The translations under genes and the position numbers were made by a program. The notes below the pieces were generated by a model, which was not told where the DNA came from, did not search any database, and saw only the letters and a list, made by a program, of their open reading frames with translations. Below are positions 42,901-50,438 of a DNA stretch of 64,000 nucleotides, piece after piece. The DNA is taken from the IMG/VR virus record IMGVR_UViG_3300010885_018971, positions 26,796 to 90,795 of that record. One strand, given 5' to 3'. The stretch's first letter is position 1, and every line of letters starts with the position of its first letter. Source of the stretch: a virus.

Positions 42901-43593
42901 AACAAACCACGTGAAGATAATATCAATGTGGCTGAACTTGATAACGTAACTTTATTCACTGGTGCAACTGGTGCTTATAGTTTCGCAGGTTCAACAATCA
43001 CTACTAGCAATGCTACAGTTGCGGCACTGATTCAAACTGTTTCTGTTGGTAAGTATATTACAGTATCAAGCGCAACTACTGCGGGTAACAATGGTACTTA
43101 TCTAGTTACTGGCGTAGCTGGTGATGGTGCATCTACTGGGACTATTACTATTAGTGGAACTTTCGCAAATAATGAATCCGCAGCTTCTGGTACTAAAGTT
43201 CAGTTGAGAAACTTATTCGTTGATGAAATTGCTCCAAAGGGTAGTTCTTCTATTAACAAGTATATATCCAAAGCAATTAAATTGGCAAACCCTTCTAACT
43301 TCTTTAGAATTCGTTTGGCAACTAACTGCCCGAATGAAGCTGATGTATTGGTCTATTATAAGACAAATCCAGTTGGCACTACTCGTGACCTAGAGACAGT
43401 TAACTGGACTTTAACTAGCCCAGATACACCCATTAAGAAGGTTCAAAATGGTGGTGGTATTTTCTATGATGTAGATTATTCTGAAGATGGTTTAGTTCCT
43501 TTCGATGCAATTGCAGTCAAGATTGTAATGCAGTCTACAAATAGTTCTGCTGCGCCAAGGATTAGAGATCTAAGAATTATTGCTTGCGTATAA
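36937..43593 (+). CDS. giant DUF4815-type tail/baseplate protein (2218 aa)
   Basis: DFNTEPYNDDFDENNKFYRILFRPSFAVQARELTQLQTILQNQI and the following HLFKEGAMVIPGQI define the DUF4815 N-terminal domain found in large structural proteins of aquatic T4-like phages. Further on are a module resembling the gp8 inserts (GQWLENTAYLIGDVV), many beta-rich stretches and a C-terminal RIRDLRII. It likely forms outer baseplate or long-fibre parts. It is one of the largest genes here and is followed by a small coiled-coil gene. Confidence 0.75.
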   Translation: MLDFNTEPYNDDFDENNKFYRILFRPSFAVQARELTQLQTILQNQISRQGDHLFKEGAMVIPGQISLDTKYNYVKLQVFNSAGDVTETFVSNLQDKTLVGTSGITAQVLNVVSAEGADPTTIYVRYTSTGDDNTTKVFANGEILTATDDSYTVTAYASGATGVGSAATVQRGVYYVNGFFVLCDTQTILLDKYTNNPSYRIGLNVIESKLTPEDTGYEMLLDNAQNSFNYAAPGAHRYFIDLILTKLAEDSEEDDGFIELLSTTEGQVKREVTKTAYAEIEKTLARRTYDESGNYTIKPFALDVREHRSNERGQWLENTAYLIGDVVTNGGITYAAKNSATSVNIPPTHTSGTSYDGTSSSGVNWEYNLKPTYNRGIYTPENGGDEAKLAIGMEPGKAYVQGYEIEKIATEYVTVDKARTSVQVTDSYLNTPLGNFVYVTNINSLPPFDSTTGCPKIIIYNRFTSSVGVAPTSATAIGTARVRGIEWHSGTIGQQTAVYKLYLFDVSITSGYDFDRDAKAFYYSRSDTNLNFTANVNAVTLNLVGSATTYSSYPTKGASTSLTGIGSAWSGGTLTSPALKVGDYIYVGSSANIRRVVTVTSNGVIVVDSSVTVDGGIISLVKTKMQEPTNNTLIFPLPNYAIKSVRDASSAKQIIYYGMQYLSGTTGSGSGGSCTLTINTTAGVFAESTEPDNYIVVWYDASAGGVVVLPTSISAGGSSSITFTLPDTYASSNFIVMATIKKIGSDGGEKTKTLQTTTQTYTTQATATKAILSLGKADVFRIKSIMMDTGNFTSPSGTYGISIYDRYDFDNGQRDEYYDVGRLFLKHSYSAPTAPISVEFEYFSHSSGDYFTINSYPGTVRVNDIPSYNGISLRDVLDFRPRIGDAGTIFSGSGSSFSMPPKRGQDITVDYSYYLSRKDKIAISRDGSFFNVAGVPALVPGEPLDPAIGMVLYKLSLEPYTFGTSNANIIVDQVDNKRYTMRDIGKLEKRIDNLEYYTSLSLLEQETKGLSITDANGLERFKNGFIVDSFTGHNVGNVLSPDYLCSVDMQNGELRPFYNINNVNLIESISNDNDRTTAGYKVYGDLITLPVTDHIPLVKQQYASRIENINPFAIFTFLGDIKLNPSSDDWFETQRAPDIVRNVEGNFNTIAALATQAGILGTIWNAWQVNWIGQSVPVGGALIQYTTGDNWASRGYMGDTTGSNVGSGAAVYLDVNEFNNRFGGGGSGPARQVFVSTTAQTISRSRQGVKSTLAVQMERQVVDDKIISTTLIPYIRRRNVLVQVKKLKPNTRFYPYFDDISVSAYCTPSSYITYTLPSLTSTDFETSKNSGSLASETARTIDTNSGAFTADAAGNTCLNIGDVITGASSAATAVVVGREYDSDTGIRRLHVMNIKGTFTVSETISGSISGAVGTVTARESNKTQGGNLITNGSGELNFVFFIPDNDNIKFRTGTREFKLLDVSTVNGQQSSSAKVQYEAKGILETKQQTVLSIRNAHIIQEIVNENDTVTKTIERVARDTGWYDPLAQTFLVQSKGGAFLSKVDIFFATKDSKLPVTLQIRDVVNGYPGKRILPFSEVTLKSEQVNISSTTVAMTDGSGTNYPKYDTPTTFTFPSPVYVQDGGEYCIVLASDSSNYKVWISQMGDQIPDSSRTISEQPYAGVLFKSQNASTWTANQDQDLKFTVYRAKFDILAQGSVVFTNDVLPMKVIDLDPFQTVSGTNKVRVWHRDHGLFVNSKVTLDNLDTTVYAGTTSSGGTITCSTSSTTVTGIGTLFIDDFTASGAALFRASDGKCIGIVDHVTNDTTLVLKATASVTISSGVAYKYALPVNGIPVTELYKDVLGATITHNITDVDLDSYVIEVTSNADTTGYTGGETVRAGHNVVYDIVQPSVQAQNFSDTRCDFTLKTTSGKSVDGSESPYVVGDYYGVIPNDSNYLYAPAVVASTVNEDAFVSQKSVYLQAAISTTNDALSPIIDTHRTSLIAISNKLNKPREDNINVAELDNVTLFTGATGAYSFAGSTITTSNATVAALIQTVSVGKYITVSSATTAGNNGTYLVTGVAGDGASTGTITISGTFANNESAASGTKVQLRNLFVDEIAPKGSSSINKYISKAIKLANPSNFFRIRLATNCPNEADVLVYYKTNPVGTTRDLETVNWTLTSPDTPIKKVQNGGGIFYDVDYSEDGLVPFDAIAVKIVMQSTNSSAAPRIRDLRIIACV

Positions 43594-43594
43594 T

Positions 43595-43831
43595 ATGACA
43601 AAATTTTTGAAAGTTGAGGGAAATGCTGGATTAGTCAGGGATACTGACACTCTAGCAATCCTAAATACTAATAGTTCTGAGTATGAAAAATACGTCGCCC
43701 AGAGAGAATCTCTAAGATTAAGACAAGATGAGATGAATCGTCAGGCTTCCGAGATAAATAACATAAAAGAAGATTTGAGTGAAATCAAACAAATGCTTAC
43801 AGCATTAATTAAAGATCGTATAAAAGGATAA
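43595..43831 (+). CDS. small conserved structural protein with coiled coil (78 aa)
   Basis: The ATG at 43595 begins MTKFLKVEGNAGLVRDTDT. ILNTNSSEYEKYVAQRE and a C-terminal heptad helix (EINNIKEDLSEIKQMLTALI) follow. Proteins with this N-terminus lie after DUF4815 genes in cyanophage-like genomes. It may act as a fibre or baseplate oligomerisation factor. An extension to 43580 would use TTG without a ribosome site. Confidence 0.65.
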   Translation: MTKFLKVEGNAGLVRDTDTLAILNTNSSEYEKYVAQRESLRLRQDEMNRQASEINNIKEDLSEIKQMLTALIKDRIKG

Positions 43832-43837
43832 GGAAAC

Positions 43838-45202
43838 ATGTCAACTATAACCTTAAGAGCGACTAAAGGGTCTCCACTTACCAATACGGAAGTGGACAAT
43901 AACTTTAGTAATCTAAACACTGATAAAATTGAATCCACGTATAGTGGGGCACTGAATAGCCTTACTGGTGGTTCAGCTATCACTACAGTTAGCTCTACCA
44001 CTGGTATTACTACAGGTGCATGGAAAGCAACGACAATTAGCCCACTTTATGGTGGTACTGGTGTTGCTCAGGCTAGTGCCTCAAGTACTTTAACGATCTC
44101 TGGTGCGTACGGAACTACACTTACTGTAAGCGGGACTACTTCTCTTACACTACCAACAAGTGGTACTCTAGCTACCCTAGCTGGTACTGAAACTCTTACA
44201 AATAAAACATTAACCTTTCCTTCGATCGATAACACTAAATTAGGTTATAGTACTACTGCTACTGCAGCTGGTACAACTACCCTATCTTCTACGAGCAATA
44301 ACCAGCAATTCTTTACTGGATCTACTACACAAACTGTTCACTTACCAGATACTTCTACCTTAGTAGCTGGCGTATCTTATACGATCGTAAACCAAAGTTC
44401 TGGTGTTGTTACTGTTAGAACCACAAGTGGTACTAACCTTGTTTTTGCAGTTCCTGCTTCTACACAGGCTACATTCACTTGTATTAGTACAGCTAGTAAT
44501 GCTGCTGCTTCATGGTACTATAATGCTGGTGCATCTGCTGGATCAACTAGTATTATTACTCTAGGTACTATTACTACTGGTACTTGGAATGCTACAGGTA
44601 TTACAGTACCATATGGTGGTACTGGTTTATCATCTGCAACTGCTTATGCTGTTCTTTGCGGTGGAACTACTTCTACTGGTGCTTTCCAATCAATCGCTTC
44701 TGTAGGTGCATCAGGTACGGTATTGACAAGTAATGGTGCTGGTGCACTTCCTACTTTCCAAACAGCTGGTGGTGGTGTTACAGTTTCAGATGATACTTCA
44801 ACTAATAGTAATTCAAGATATCCTCTATTTACATCAGCTACTTCTGGCTCTGTAAGCACAACAAACGTATCCAGCACTAAATTATACTATAACCCAAGTA
44901 CTGGTACTCTAAATGCAACAAACTTTAACTCTCTATCTGACGAGACATTAAAGTCAAATATTACACCTATCGTAAATGCTACAGCTATTGTTCGTGCATT
45001 GAATGGTGTTGAATTTGATTGGACAGATACTGGCGATAAATCTTCTGGTGTTATCGCTCAGCAATTAGAAACTGTTTTACCGCACTTAGTTAATACAAAT
45101 GAAGATGGTATTAAGTCTGTTAACTATCAGGGTATCACTGCTTATCTTATCGAAGCATTCAAAGAATTTGATCAAAGACTACAAAACTTAGAAGCAAAAT
45201 AA
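43838..45202 (+). CDS. tail fibre with C-terminal S74 intramolecular chaperone (454 aa)
   Basis: TLRATKGSPLTNTEVDNNFSNLN is a typical fibre N-terminus. The middle is Thr/Ser/Gly-rich with repeats such as TGTWNATGITVPYGGTGL. From about residue 366, LSDETLKSNI...GVIAQQLETVLPHLV matches the Peptidase_S74 chaperone, which folds trimeric fibres and then cleaves itself off next to the conserved serine. The coiled-coil end FKEFDQRLQNLEAK fits. It heads the adhesin region, directly before the first six-repeat protein. Confidence 0.85.
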   Translation: MSTITLRATKGSPLTNTEVDNNFSNLNTDKIESTYSGALNSLTGGSAITTVSSTTGITTGAWKATTISPLYGGTGVAQASASSTLTISGAYGTTLTVSGTTSLTLPTSGTLATLAGTETLTNKTLTFPSIDNTKLGYSTTATAAGTTTLSSTSNNQQFFTGSTTQTVHLPDTSTLVAGVSYTIVNQSSGVVTVRTTSGTNLVFAVPASTQATFTCISTASNAAASWYYNAGASAGSTSIITLGTITTGTWNATGITVPYGGTGLSSATAYAVLCGGTTSTGAFQSIASVGASGTVLTSNGAGALPTFQTAGGGVTVSDDTSTNSNSRYPLFTSATSGSVSTTNVSSTKLYYNPSTGTLNATNFNSLSDETLKSNITPIVNATAIVRALNGVEFDWTDTGDKSSGVIAQQLETVLPHLVNTNEDGIKSVNYQGITAYLIEAFKEFDQRLQNLEAK

Positions 45203-45203
45203 A

Positions 45204-46217
45204 ATGGCTTTCACAGAAAACGGCACTACCTTAATTAATGATTCAGGTGCATTATCACTAACTGGTTTAACACTTACCAGTACTGATAGGCTTAATGTGG
45301 GGATAACCGCAAAACTTCCAACAGCTACATTTCAAGGTGTTACTGCAGGATTTACGTCAGGTGGTTATGTTGGTCCAAAAAGTGCAGTTATTGATAAATT
45401 TACATTCGCTGCTGATAATACATCAACTAACGTAGGTAGTATTAGTCAGGCAAGATATAACATTGGTGGTAACTCTTCGGCGACGTTTGGGTATACTACT
45501 GGTGGTATTAATCCTTCTGATTCACAAAATACTACAACTATTGATAAATATCCTTTTTCAATATCAAGTGGAACTGGAACATCAGTAGGTGCATTAAGCA
45601 CTGGTAGACAAGGTCTAGTTGGACAATCATCTATTCCATACGGATATGGTTGGAGTACAGGTGGTCAAACAGGAAGCGTAATTGATAAATTTGCATTCGC
45701 TTCAGATGGAAATGCTACTTCAGTTGGCACTATAACTGTTGCTAGATATACTGCAGCAGGACAATCATCGGCAACATATGGATATACCTCTGGTGGTGTT
45801 TCACAAGATAATTCCACTTACTATAGTACGATTGATAAATTCCCATTCGCTTCAAGTACAAACGCTACTTCAGTTGGATCTTTAGCAGTTAGTAGAAGGT
45901 ATGGTAGTGGATTATCTTCCACTATTAGTGGTTATACTGCTAGTGGACAAATTGCATCAGCAACTTACAATACTATTGATAAATTTCCATTCGCAACAGA
46001 TACAAACGCCACGGGAGTTGCTTCATTAGCTATTTCTAAATCTGGTGCTGCTGGTGTTTCATCAACAGATTATGGATATTCTGTTGGTGCATATCTTATT
46101 CCATCAACAACTGTTACATCACAAATAGATAGATTTGGTTTTGCTGCAGATACTTCTGGAATAATTTCTGGCGCATTATCACAGAAACGATACGCTTCAT
46201 CAGGTCAACAGGTATAA
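45204..46217 (+). CDS. six-repeat propeller-like adhesin A1 (337 aa)
   Basis: After a 40-residue N-terminal part there are six repeats of about 50 residues. Each has the form GYxxGG...IDKFPFAxxTNATxVGxLxxxR..xxGxSSxxxGY. The repeat cores are IDKFTFAAD, IDKYPFSIS, IDKFAFASD, IDKFPFASS, IDKFPFATD and IDRFGFAAD. Six such kelch-like units suggest a six-bladed beta-propeller. Five paralogs lie within 10 kb. A role as receptor-binding or fibre-tip protein is inferred from location after the S74 fibre. Confidence 0.75.
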   Translation: MAFTENGTTLINDSGALSLTGLTLTSTDRLNVGITAKLPTATFQGVTAGFTSGGYVGPKSAVIDKFTFAADNTSTNVGSISQARYNIGGNSSATFGYTTGGINPSDSQNTTTIDKYPFSISSGTGTSVGALSTGRQGLVGQSSIPYGYGWSTGGQTGSVIDKFAFASDGNATSVGTITVARYTAAGQSSATYGYTSGGVSQDNSTYYSTIDKFPFASSTNATSVGSLAVSRRYGSGLSSTISGYTASGQIASATYNTIDKFPFATDTNATGVASLAISKSGAAGVSSTDYGYSVGAYLIPSTTVTSQIDRFGFAADTSGIISGALSQKRYASSGQQV

Positions 46218-46220
46218 AAA

Positions 46221-47282
46221 ATGGCATTTACACTAACAACTCCAGTAACATCTATTGCTGATACTGAACCAGCAAGCTATTTTGATACTATCACCATAAC
46301 TGGTGGTGCGCTTCAGATGACGCATACTGATCAGTTTCAGGGTACAAATTTTGGATATAATGCTCAGGGTAATACACGTTCTGGTGCTCCAGAACTAAAC
46401 AACTATAAAATAATTGAACGATTTCCATTCGCCACGGATACAAACGCAACTACAGTTGGATCAACTTCTGAAAACAGCGCATATCGTGGATCTGGATGGT
46501 CGGCACCATCTTGTGGTTTCCATAGCCCTGGATATATTGGATTTATTGAAAAAGTACCATTCGCAACTAATTCACCTGTCATGGGTCAGTGGGCAGGAAT
46601 TTGGCGTTTGACTACAAACACTCAACATTACGCAACTCCTAATTCCTCATTATCTCATGGTTATCTGAGTGGTGGAAGAAATCCAGGAAACTCAGGCACC
46701 GTGACTGATATGCAAAGATATCCATTCGCATGCGATTATAGTGCTATTTCTACTGGAGCATTAAACTATAATAGAGAATTTGGTGCTTCTGCGCAAAATA
46801 CAACTAATGGATTTATCATGGGAGGTGGAATTGATAATACTGCTTCTAGGGTTACAACAGTAACATCATTCCCATTCGCAGCATCAACACCAACTAGCAA
46901 TGTTGGTAATCTTGCTAATACTGTTAGTATTAGTACTGGGAATTCTTCAACTACTCATGGTTATTCTTCTGGTGGTAATGCTCCTCCTGGACCATCAGTT
47001 TCCACAATTACAAAGTTTCCATTCTCAGCATCTCCAGCTACTGGAACTACAGTTGGTAATTTGTCTGATACTGCATGGGGAAATCAAATTGGCATAAGTA
47101 GCACTCTGTACGGATATCACATGTTGGGTATCGGAAAAACCAATCCAAATCCGCCAACTACATCACCATTCAGTCAATGGTCTACTCAATACGAAAAATA
47201 CTCGTTTTCAACAGATGGAAATGCTACTTCAGTTGGAAACTTAACAATGGGTAAGTACGGGTTTGCTAGTTGGCAAGATTAA
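46221..47282 (+). CDS. six-repeat propeller-like adhesin A2 (353 aa)
   Basis: Six repeat cores are visible: IERFPFATD, IEKVPFATN, MQRYPFACD, VTSFPFAAS, ITKFPFSAS and YEKYSFSTD. The linkers are more divergent than in A1, and the N-terminal 45 residues (MAFTLTTPVTSIADTE) begin like A1 (MAFTENGTTLIND). It starts three bases after A1. The same predicted six-bladed fold and adhesin role apply, but loops between repeats differ strongly, which would change the binding surface. Confidence 0.72.
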   Translation: MAFTLTTPVTSIADTEPASYFDTITITGGALQMTHTDQFQGTNFGYNAQGNTRSGAPELNNYKIIERFPFATDTNATTVGSTSENSAYRGSGWSAPSCGFHSPGYIGFIEKVPFATNSPVMGQWAGIWRLTTNTQHYATPNSSLSHGYLSGGRNPGNSGTVTDMQRYPFACDYSAISTGALNYNREFGASAQNTTNGFIMGGGIDNTASRVTTVTSFPFAASTPTSNVGNLANTVSISTGNSSTTHGYSSGGNAPPGPSVSTITKFPFSASPATGTTVGNLSDTAWGNQIGISSTLYGYHMLGIGKTNPNPPTTSPFSQWSTQYEKYSFSTDGNATSVGNLTMGKYGFASWQD

Positions 47283-47297
47283 TTAGAGAAAACTAAA

Positions 47298-48338
47298 ATG
47301 ACATTCAAAAGATCAGGTACAGACATTTTTGACTCTAACAGAGTAATGTCAGCTGCAACACTTAATTTAATATCAAATACAGGAACAATTGAAGTTACTA
47401 ATGCACCACCAGCACTGGGTACAGTTGCTGGGTATATTGCTGGTGGTAATGGTGCTTCAAATGTTATTGCTAGATTTCCATTCGCATCAGATACAAATGC
47501 TACTTCAGTTGGAGTTTTAACTGTTGCTAGATCAGATTCTGCAAATACATCATCTCAAGTTGCTACTTATAGTTCTGGTGGGTATACTAGCGGTGCTACA
47601 GAACTTCAAACTATAGAAAGACTGACATTCGCAAGTGCAACTCCATCAGTGACATACATAACTGGACTAATTAATGATTATTATGTTTCACCATCTTATA
47701 GAAGAGGCCACACTGGGGTATCTTCTCCAGTTAGTGGTTATTTTGTAGGTGGAACTTCTCTTGGTACTTCACAGGCTATTATTGATAAATTTTCTTTTGC
47801 GACTCAGAGTTCATCTAGTATGCAATTCGTTGGTAATGTAACAAATGCCAGATATTATATGTCTGGACAAAATTCTGATACAAGTGGATACGTAACTGGT
47901 GGTATCTTAACTAATACTGCGCACACAGATGAGTCCGCAAAGTTTCCATTCGCAACAGACACCAATGCCACCAATGTTCTTACTTTAACTCAAGCTAAAG
48001 CATTTAGTACTGGCATTTCAAATGCAACATATGGTTATCAGGTTGGTGGTCAGATAACTCCACCAACTCTTGTAAATACTGACACGATCAATAGATTTCC
48101 ATTCGCATCAAATGTAAATGCTACAAATGTGGCATCACTGAATACCGTGCGTTCTAATTCAGCTGGATTTAGTTCAACAGCTAGCGGATATGTTGCTCAG
48201 GGATATAATGCAGCTAATCCAACACCGAGTGGGAACAACATATCAAAATTCTCGTTTGCTTCTGAATCTACAAGTTCTTCTGTTGGAACAGTTTCATACA
48301 ATTCAAATAGACAAAGCAACGCTGGATCTCAAGATTAA
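47298..48338 (+). CDS. six-repeat propeller-like adhesin A3 (346 aa)
   Basis: Repeat cores are IARFPFASD, IERLTFASA, IDKFSFATQ, SAKFPFATD, INRFPFASN and ISKFSFASE, again exactly six. The N-terminus MTFKRSGTDIFDSNRVMS is of the A type. It is the last gene before a tandem hairpin terminator, so the A cluster (S74 fibre, A1, A2, A3) forms one transcription unit. Confidence 0.72.
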   Translation: MTFKRSGTDIFDSNRVMSAATLNLISNTGTIEVTNAPPALGTVAGYIAGGNGASNVIARFPFASDTNATSVGVLTVARSDSANTSSQVATYSSGGYTSGATELQTIERLTFASATPSVTYITGLINDYYVSPSYRRGHTGVSSPVSGYFVGGTSLGTSQAIIDKFSFATQSSSSMQFVGNVTNARYYMSGQNSDTSGYVTGGILTNTAHTDESAKFPFATDTNATNVLTLTQAKAFSTGISNATYGYQVGGQITPPTLVNTDTINRFPFASNVNATNVASLNTVRSNSAGFSSTASGYVAQGYNAANPTPSGNNISKFSFASESTSSSVGTVSYNSNRQSNAGSQD

Positions 48339-48343
48339 TTAAT

Positions 48344-48369
48344 AAAAGGTTAATCTAGATTAACCTTTT
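48344..48369 (+). terminator. perfect 26-base palindrome hairpin
   Basis: AAAAGGTTAATCT followed by its exact complement AGATTAACCTTTT forms a 26-base perfect palindrome ending in a T tract. It lies right after A3 and may terminate on either strand. Confidence 0.6.
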
Positions 48370-48370
48370 T

Positions 48371-48388
48371 CCACTTCGGTGGTTTTTT
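48371..48388 (+). terminator. UUCG-tetraloop rho-independent terminator
   Basis: CCAC-TTCG-GTGG followed by six T residues. This is a compact stable terminator directly behind the palindrome at 48344, separating the A adhesin cluster from the sulfotransferase cassette. Confidence 0.75.
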
Positions 48389-48397
48389 CGTTAGATA

Positions 48398-48412
48398 TAT
48401 AATTATATGATG
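48398..48412 (+). promoter_or_regulatory. possible early-type -10 element before the modification cassette
   Basis: TATAATTATATGATG differs by one base from the shared TATAATTATATTATG string of the early-type promoters. The -35 position (TTCGGT) is poor and lies in the terminator stem, so promoter activity is uncertain. Confidence 0.35.
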
Positions 48413-48431
48413 AATTAAATATGGAGTTATA

Positions 48432-49259
48432 ATGAATCAATTGCATTTTTGCGGTGGGCTTCCAAGATCAGGAAGTACCATCTTGATGAATATTTTACAG
48501 CAAAATCCCAAAGTCTTTACTACAGGTACATGCGCTCTGCATGGCTTAGTGCAAGATGCTATGCTTGTTAAATCAAGATTCAGGGAACAGTTCCAAGCAA
48601 TGTCCGTAGAACAAGCCGATAAGGCTATGTATGGAGCAGTGCATGGCGCAACAAAAGGATGGTTTGAAGCACTGACGAATAAACCAATTATTATATCTAA
48701 AAATCGTTCATGGTCTGATGTATTTCATATTTACCCAGAATCTAAGTATATTTGCATGGTTCGAGATATACGAGATGTTGTTGAGAGTTTTGAAAAAGTT
48801 AATCATAGAACTTTAGCTCTGCATTCTTTTGGAGAATCCTTGACATTATCTGCAGGAATGCATGAAGCCGAAAAATATAAATTTTATTTGGGTGAATCGA
48901 ATTCATTGACCGCATCGTTGACTCTTGAACTTCCAAGATTAATGGAAACTTTTAAGAAAACTCAAAATAAAGTTTTGTTTATTCGTTATGAAGATTTTAC
49001 AACAGATCCTGTTACATCATTAAAACAATTGTATAATTTTATTGGGCAAGAGTATTACGAGCATGATTTAAATAATATTTCTCAATCTGAACTTATTGAG
49101 CATGATAATGCTTACTTCAGAGAACGAACTGATCACACTACACATCCAAAATTTCAATATTATACCGAACCAAATAGATCATTGTCTACAACTTTCCATG
49201 GAAATGTTTTGAATGAATTTAAATGGTTTTATGAAGGATTTTACCCAAATGTTAAATAA
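48432..49259 (+). CDS. PAPS-dependent sulfotransferase (275 aa)
   Basis: GLPRSGST (residues 9-16) is the 5'-phosphosulfate-binding loop, and VRDIRDVVES (110-119) is the 3'-phosphate-binding motif of sulfotransferases. RYEDF near residue 190 is a further family feature. The enzyme transfers sulfate from PAPS to a hydroxyl or amine of an acceptor. The acceptor cannot be deduced. The gene stands behind a terminator pair, is followed by three 2OG oxygenases, and lies between two adhesin clusters. An APS-kinase-like gene at 56,504 could supply PAPS. Confidence 0.82.
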   Translation: MNQLHFCGGLPRSGSTILMNILQQNPKVFTTGTCALHGLVQDAMLVKSRFREQFQAMSVEQADKAMYGAVHGATKGWFEALTNKPIIISKNRSWSDVFHIYPESKYICMVRDIRDVVESFEKVNHRTLALHSFGESLTLSAGMHEAEKYKFYLGESNSLTASLTLELPRLMETFKKTQNKVLFIRYEDFTTDPVTSLKQLYNFIGQEYYEHDLNNISQSELIEHDNAYFRERTDHTTHPKFQYYTEPNRSLSTTFHGNVLNEFKWFYEGFYPNVK

Positions 49260-49848
49260 TATACAACCGATTGAAATTAATGGTCTTACTACATTTATTA
49301 CACAAAGTGTAGTATCAGATAAGGCAGTTGAACAGGCTATAGCAGCAATGCAAGTTTTACGTCCACGTGAAGGTAAGACAGGAACTGGTATTGATAAATC
49401 TAAAAAAGATTCTTTAGATTTAACTTTACCACCAAATCATTGTATGCTTATACAAAATGAGATATTGGAAATTGGAGCACAATATGTAGAGTATTATAAT
49501 CTACATGGTATTGTGCCTCCATTGGCAGTCACTGAACATTTTAATGTTCAAAAATATCCACTCAAAGGTGCTTTTCACAGAATTCATGCAGATCGAGGAT
49601 ATGGTCCGCATGAACATAGTTTAAGAGAACTTGTTTGGATGACTTATTTAAATGATGTTCATACTGGTGGTGAAACTGAGTTTATGTTTTATAAATTAAA
49701 GATTAAACCACAGAGAGGTTTAACATTATTGTGGCCAGCTGGATGGACTCATTTACATCGTGGACTACCATCAGCAACTACGGAGAAAATGATTATTACT
49801 GGATGGTTAACTCCAATTCCAATCGAGACACCTTTGGAGTCAAGATGA
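49249..49848 (+). CDS. prolyl-4-hydroxylase-like 2OG-Fe(II) oxygenase (199 aa)
   Basis: I start at the ATG 49249, which overlaps the sulfotransferase end and has GAAGGA upstream. FHRIHADRGYGP gives the iron ligands H113 and D115. GGETEF and PQRGLTLLWPAGWTHLHRG give the distal histidine (H168 or H170), and K180 would bind 2-oxoglutarate. The arrangement is that of P4H-type hydroxylases common in cyanophages. Protein or small-molecule hydroxylation is expected. Substrate unknown. Confidence 0.8.
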   Translation: MLNNIQPIEINGLTTFITQSVVSDKAVEQAIAAMQVLRPREGKTGTGIDKSKKDSLDLTLPPNHCMLIQNEILEIGAQYVEYYNLHGIVPPLAVTEHFNVQKYPLKGAFHRIHADRGYGPHEHSLRELVWMTYLNDVHTGGETEFMFYKLKIKPQRGLTLLWPAGWTHLHRGLPSATTEKMIITGWLTPIPIETPLESR

Positions 49849-50438
49849 ACAATATAAAAGAATATAGTCACCATTTATTTGCAGTTCCCATATGGGGTTT
49901 TTATTTAAACACAGAGCAATATCATGCAGCAGATTATATCTCTAAAATTTTAGAGATGAAAAAAAATGAAGAAAGTGTTAAAAAAAGTAATTTTGGTGGG
50001 TGGCAATCTAGAGATGACCTAAATACAACAGAGGGTATCTTTAAAGAATTTGTAGGGATTTTAAATAATCTTTCTAAGGAAATAGGCAACGAATATTTTA
50101 AAGGTGATTTGGCAGGTAATATTGAAGTCCAGGAAATGTGGGCAAATGTTAATTATAAATACTCTTACAATGCAGGACATACCCACAGTGGTATTCTTTC
50201 TGGTGCTTTTTATTTACAGGTTCCACCAAATTCTGGGGATTTAATTTTAATGAATCCTGCAGTTAGAAGTGATACTAGTGTATTACGAACTAAGGATTAT
50301 AATATAAAACCAGAAAAGTTACTTTGTGTACTTTTTCCAAGTTGGCTCGAGCATTATGTTGAGCAAAGTTTGAGTGATGAAGAAAGAATTAGTATTAGTT
50401 TTAATATAGGAATAAAGGGTGAAAATGCAATCTATTGA
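49845..50438 (+). CDS. TIGR02466-like 2OG-Fe(II) oxygenase (197 aa)
   Basis: The start at 49845 overlaps the previous stop (ATGA) and gives LFAVPIWGFYL at the N-terminus, a known feature of this subfamily. GHTHSGILSGAFYLQVPPNSGDL carries H112 and H114, EHYVE carries the distal H170, and ERISISFNI carries R181. It is the second of three consecutive oxygenases. It overlaps the next gene by fourteen bases, so all are co-translated. Substrate unknown. Confidence 0.78.
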   Translation: MNNIKEYSHHLFAVPIWGFYLNTEQYHAADYISKILEMKKNEESVKKSNFGGWQSRDDLNTTEGIFKEFVGILNNLSKEIGNEYFKGDLAGNIEVQEMWANVNYKYSYNAGHTHSGILSGAFYLQVPPNSGDLILMNPAVRSDTSVLRTKDYNIKPEKLLCVLFPSWLEHYVEQSLSDEERISISFNIGIKGENAIY

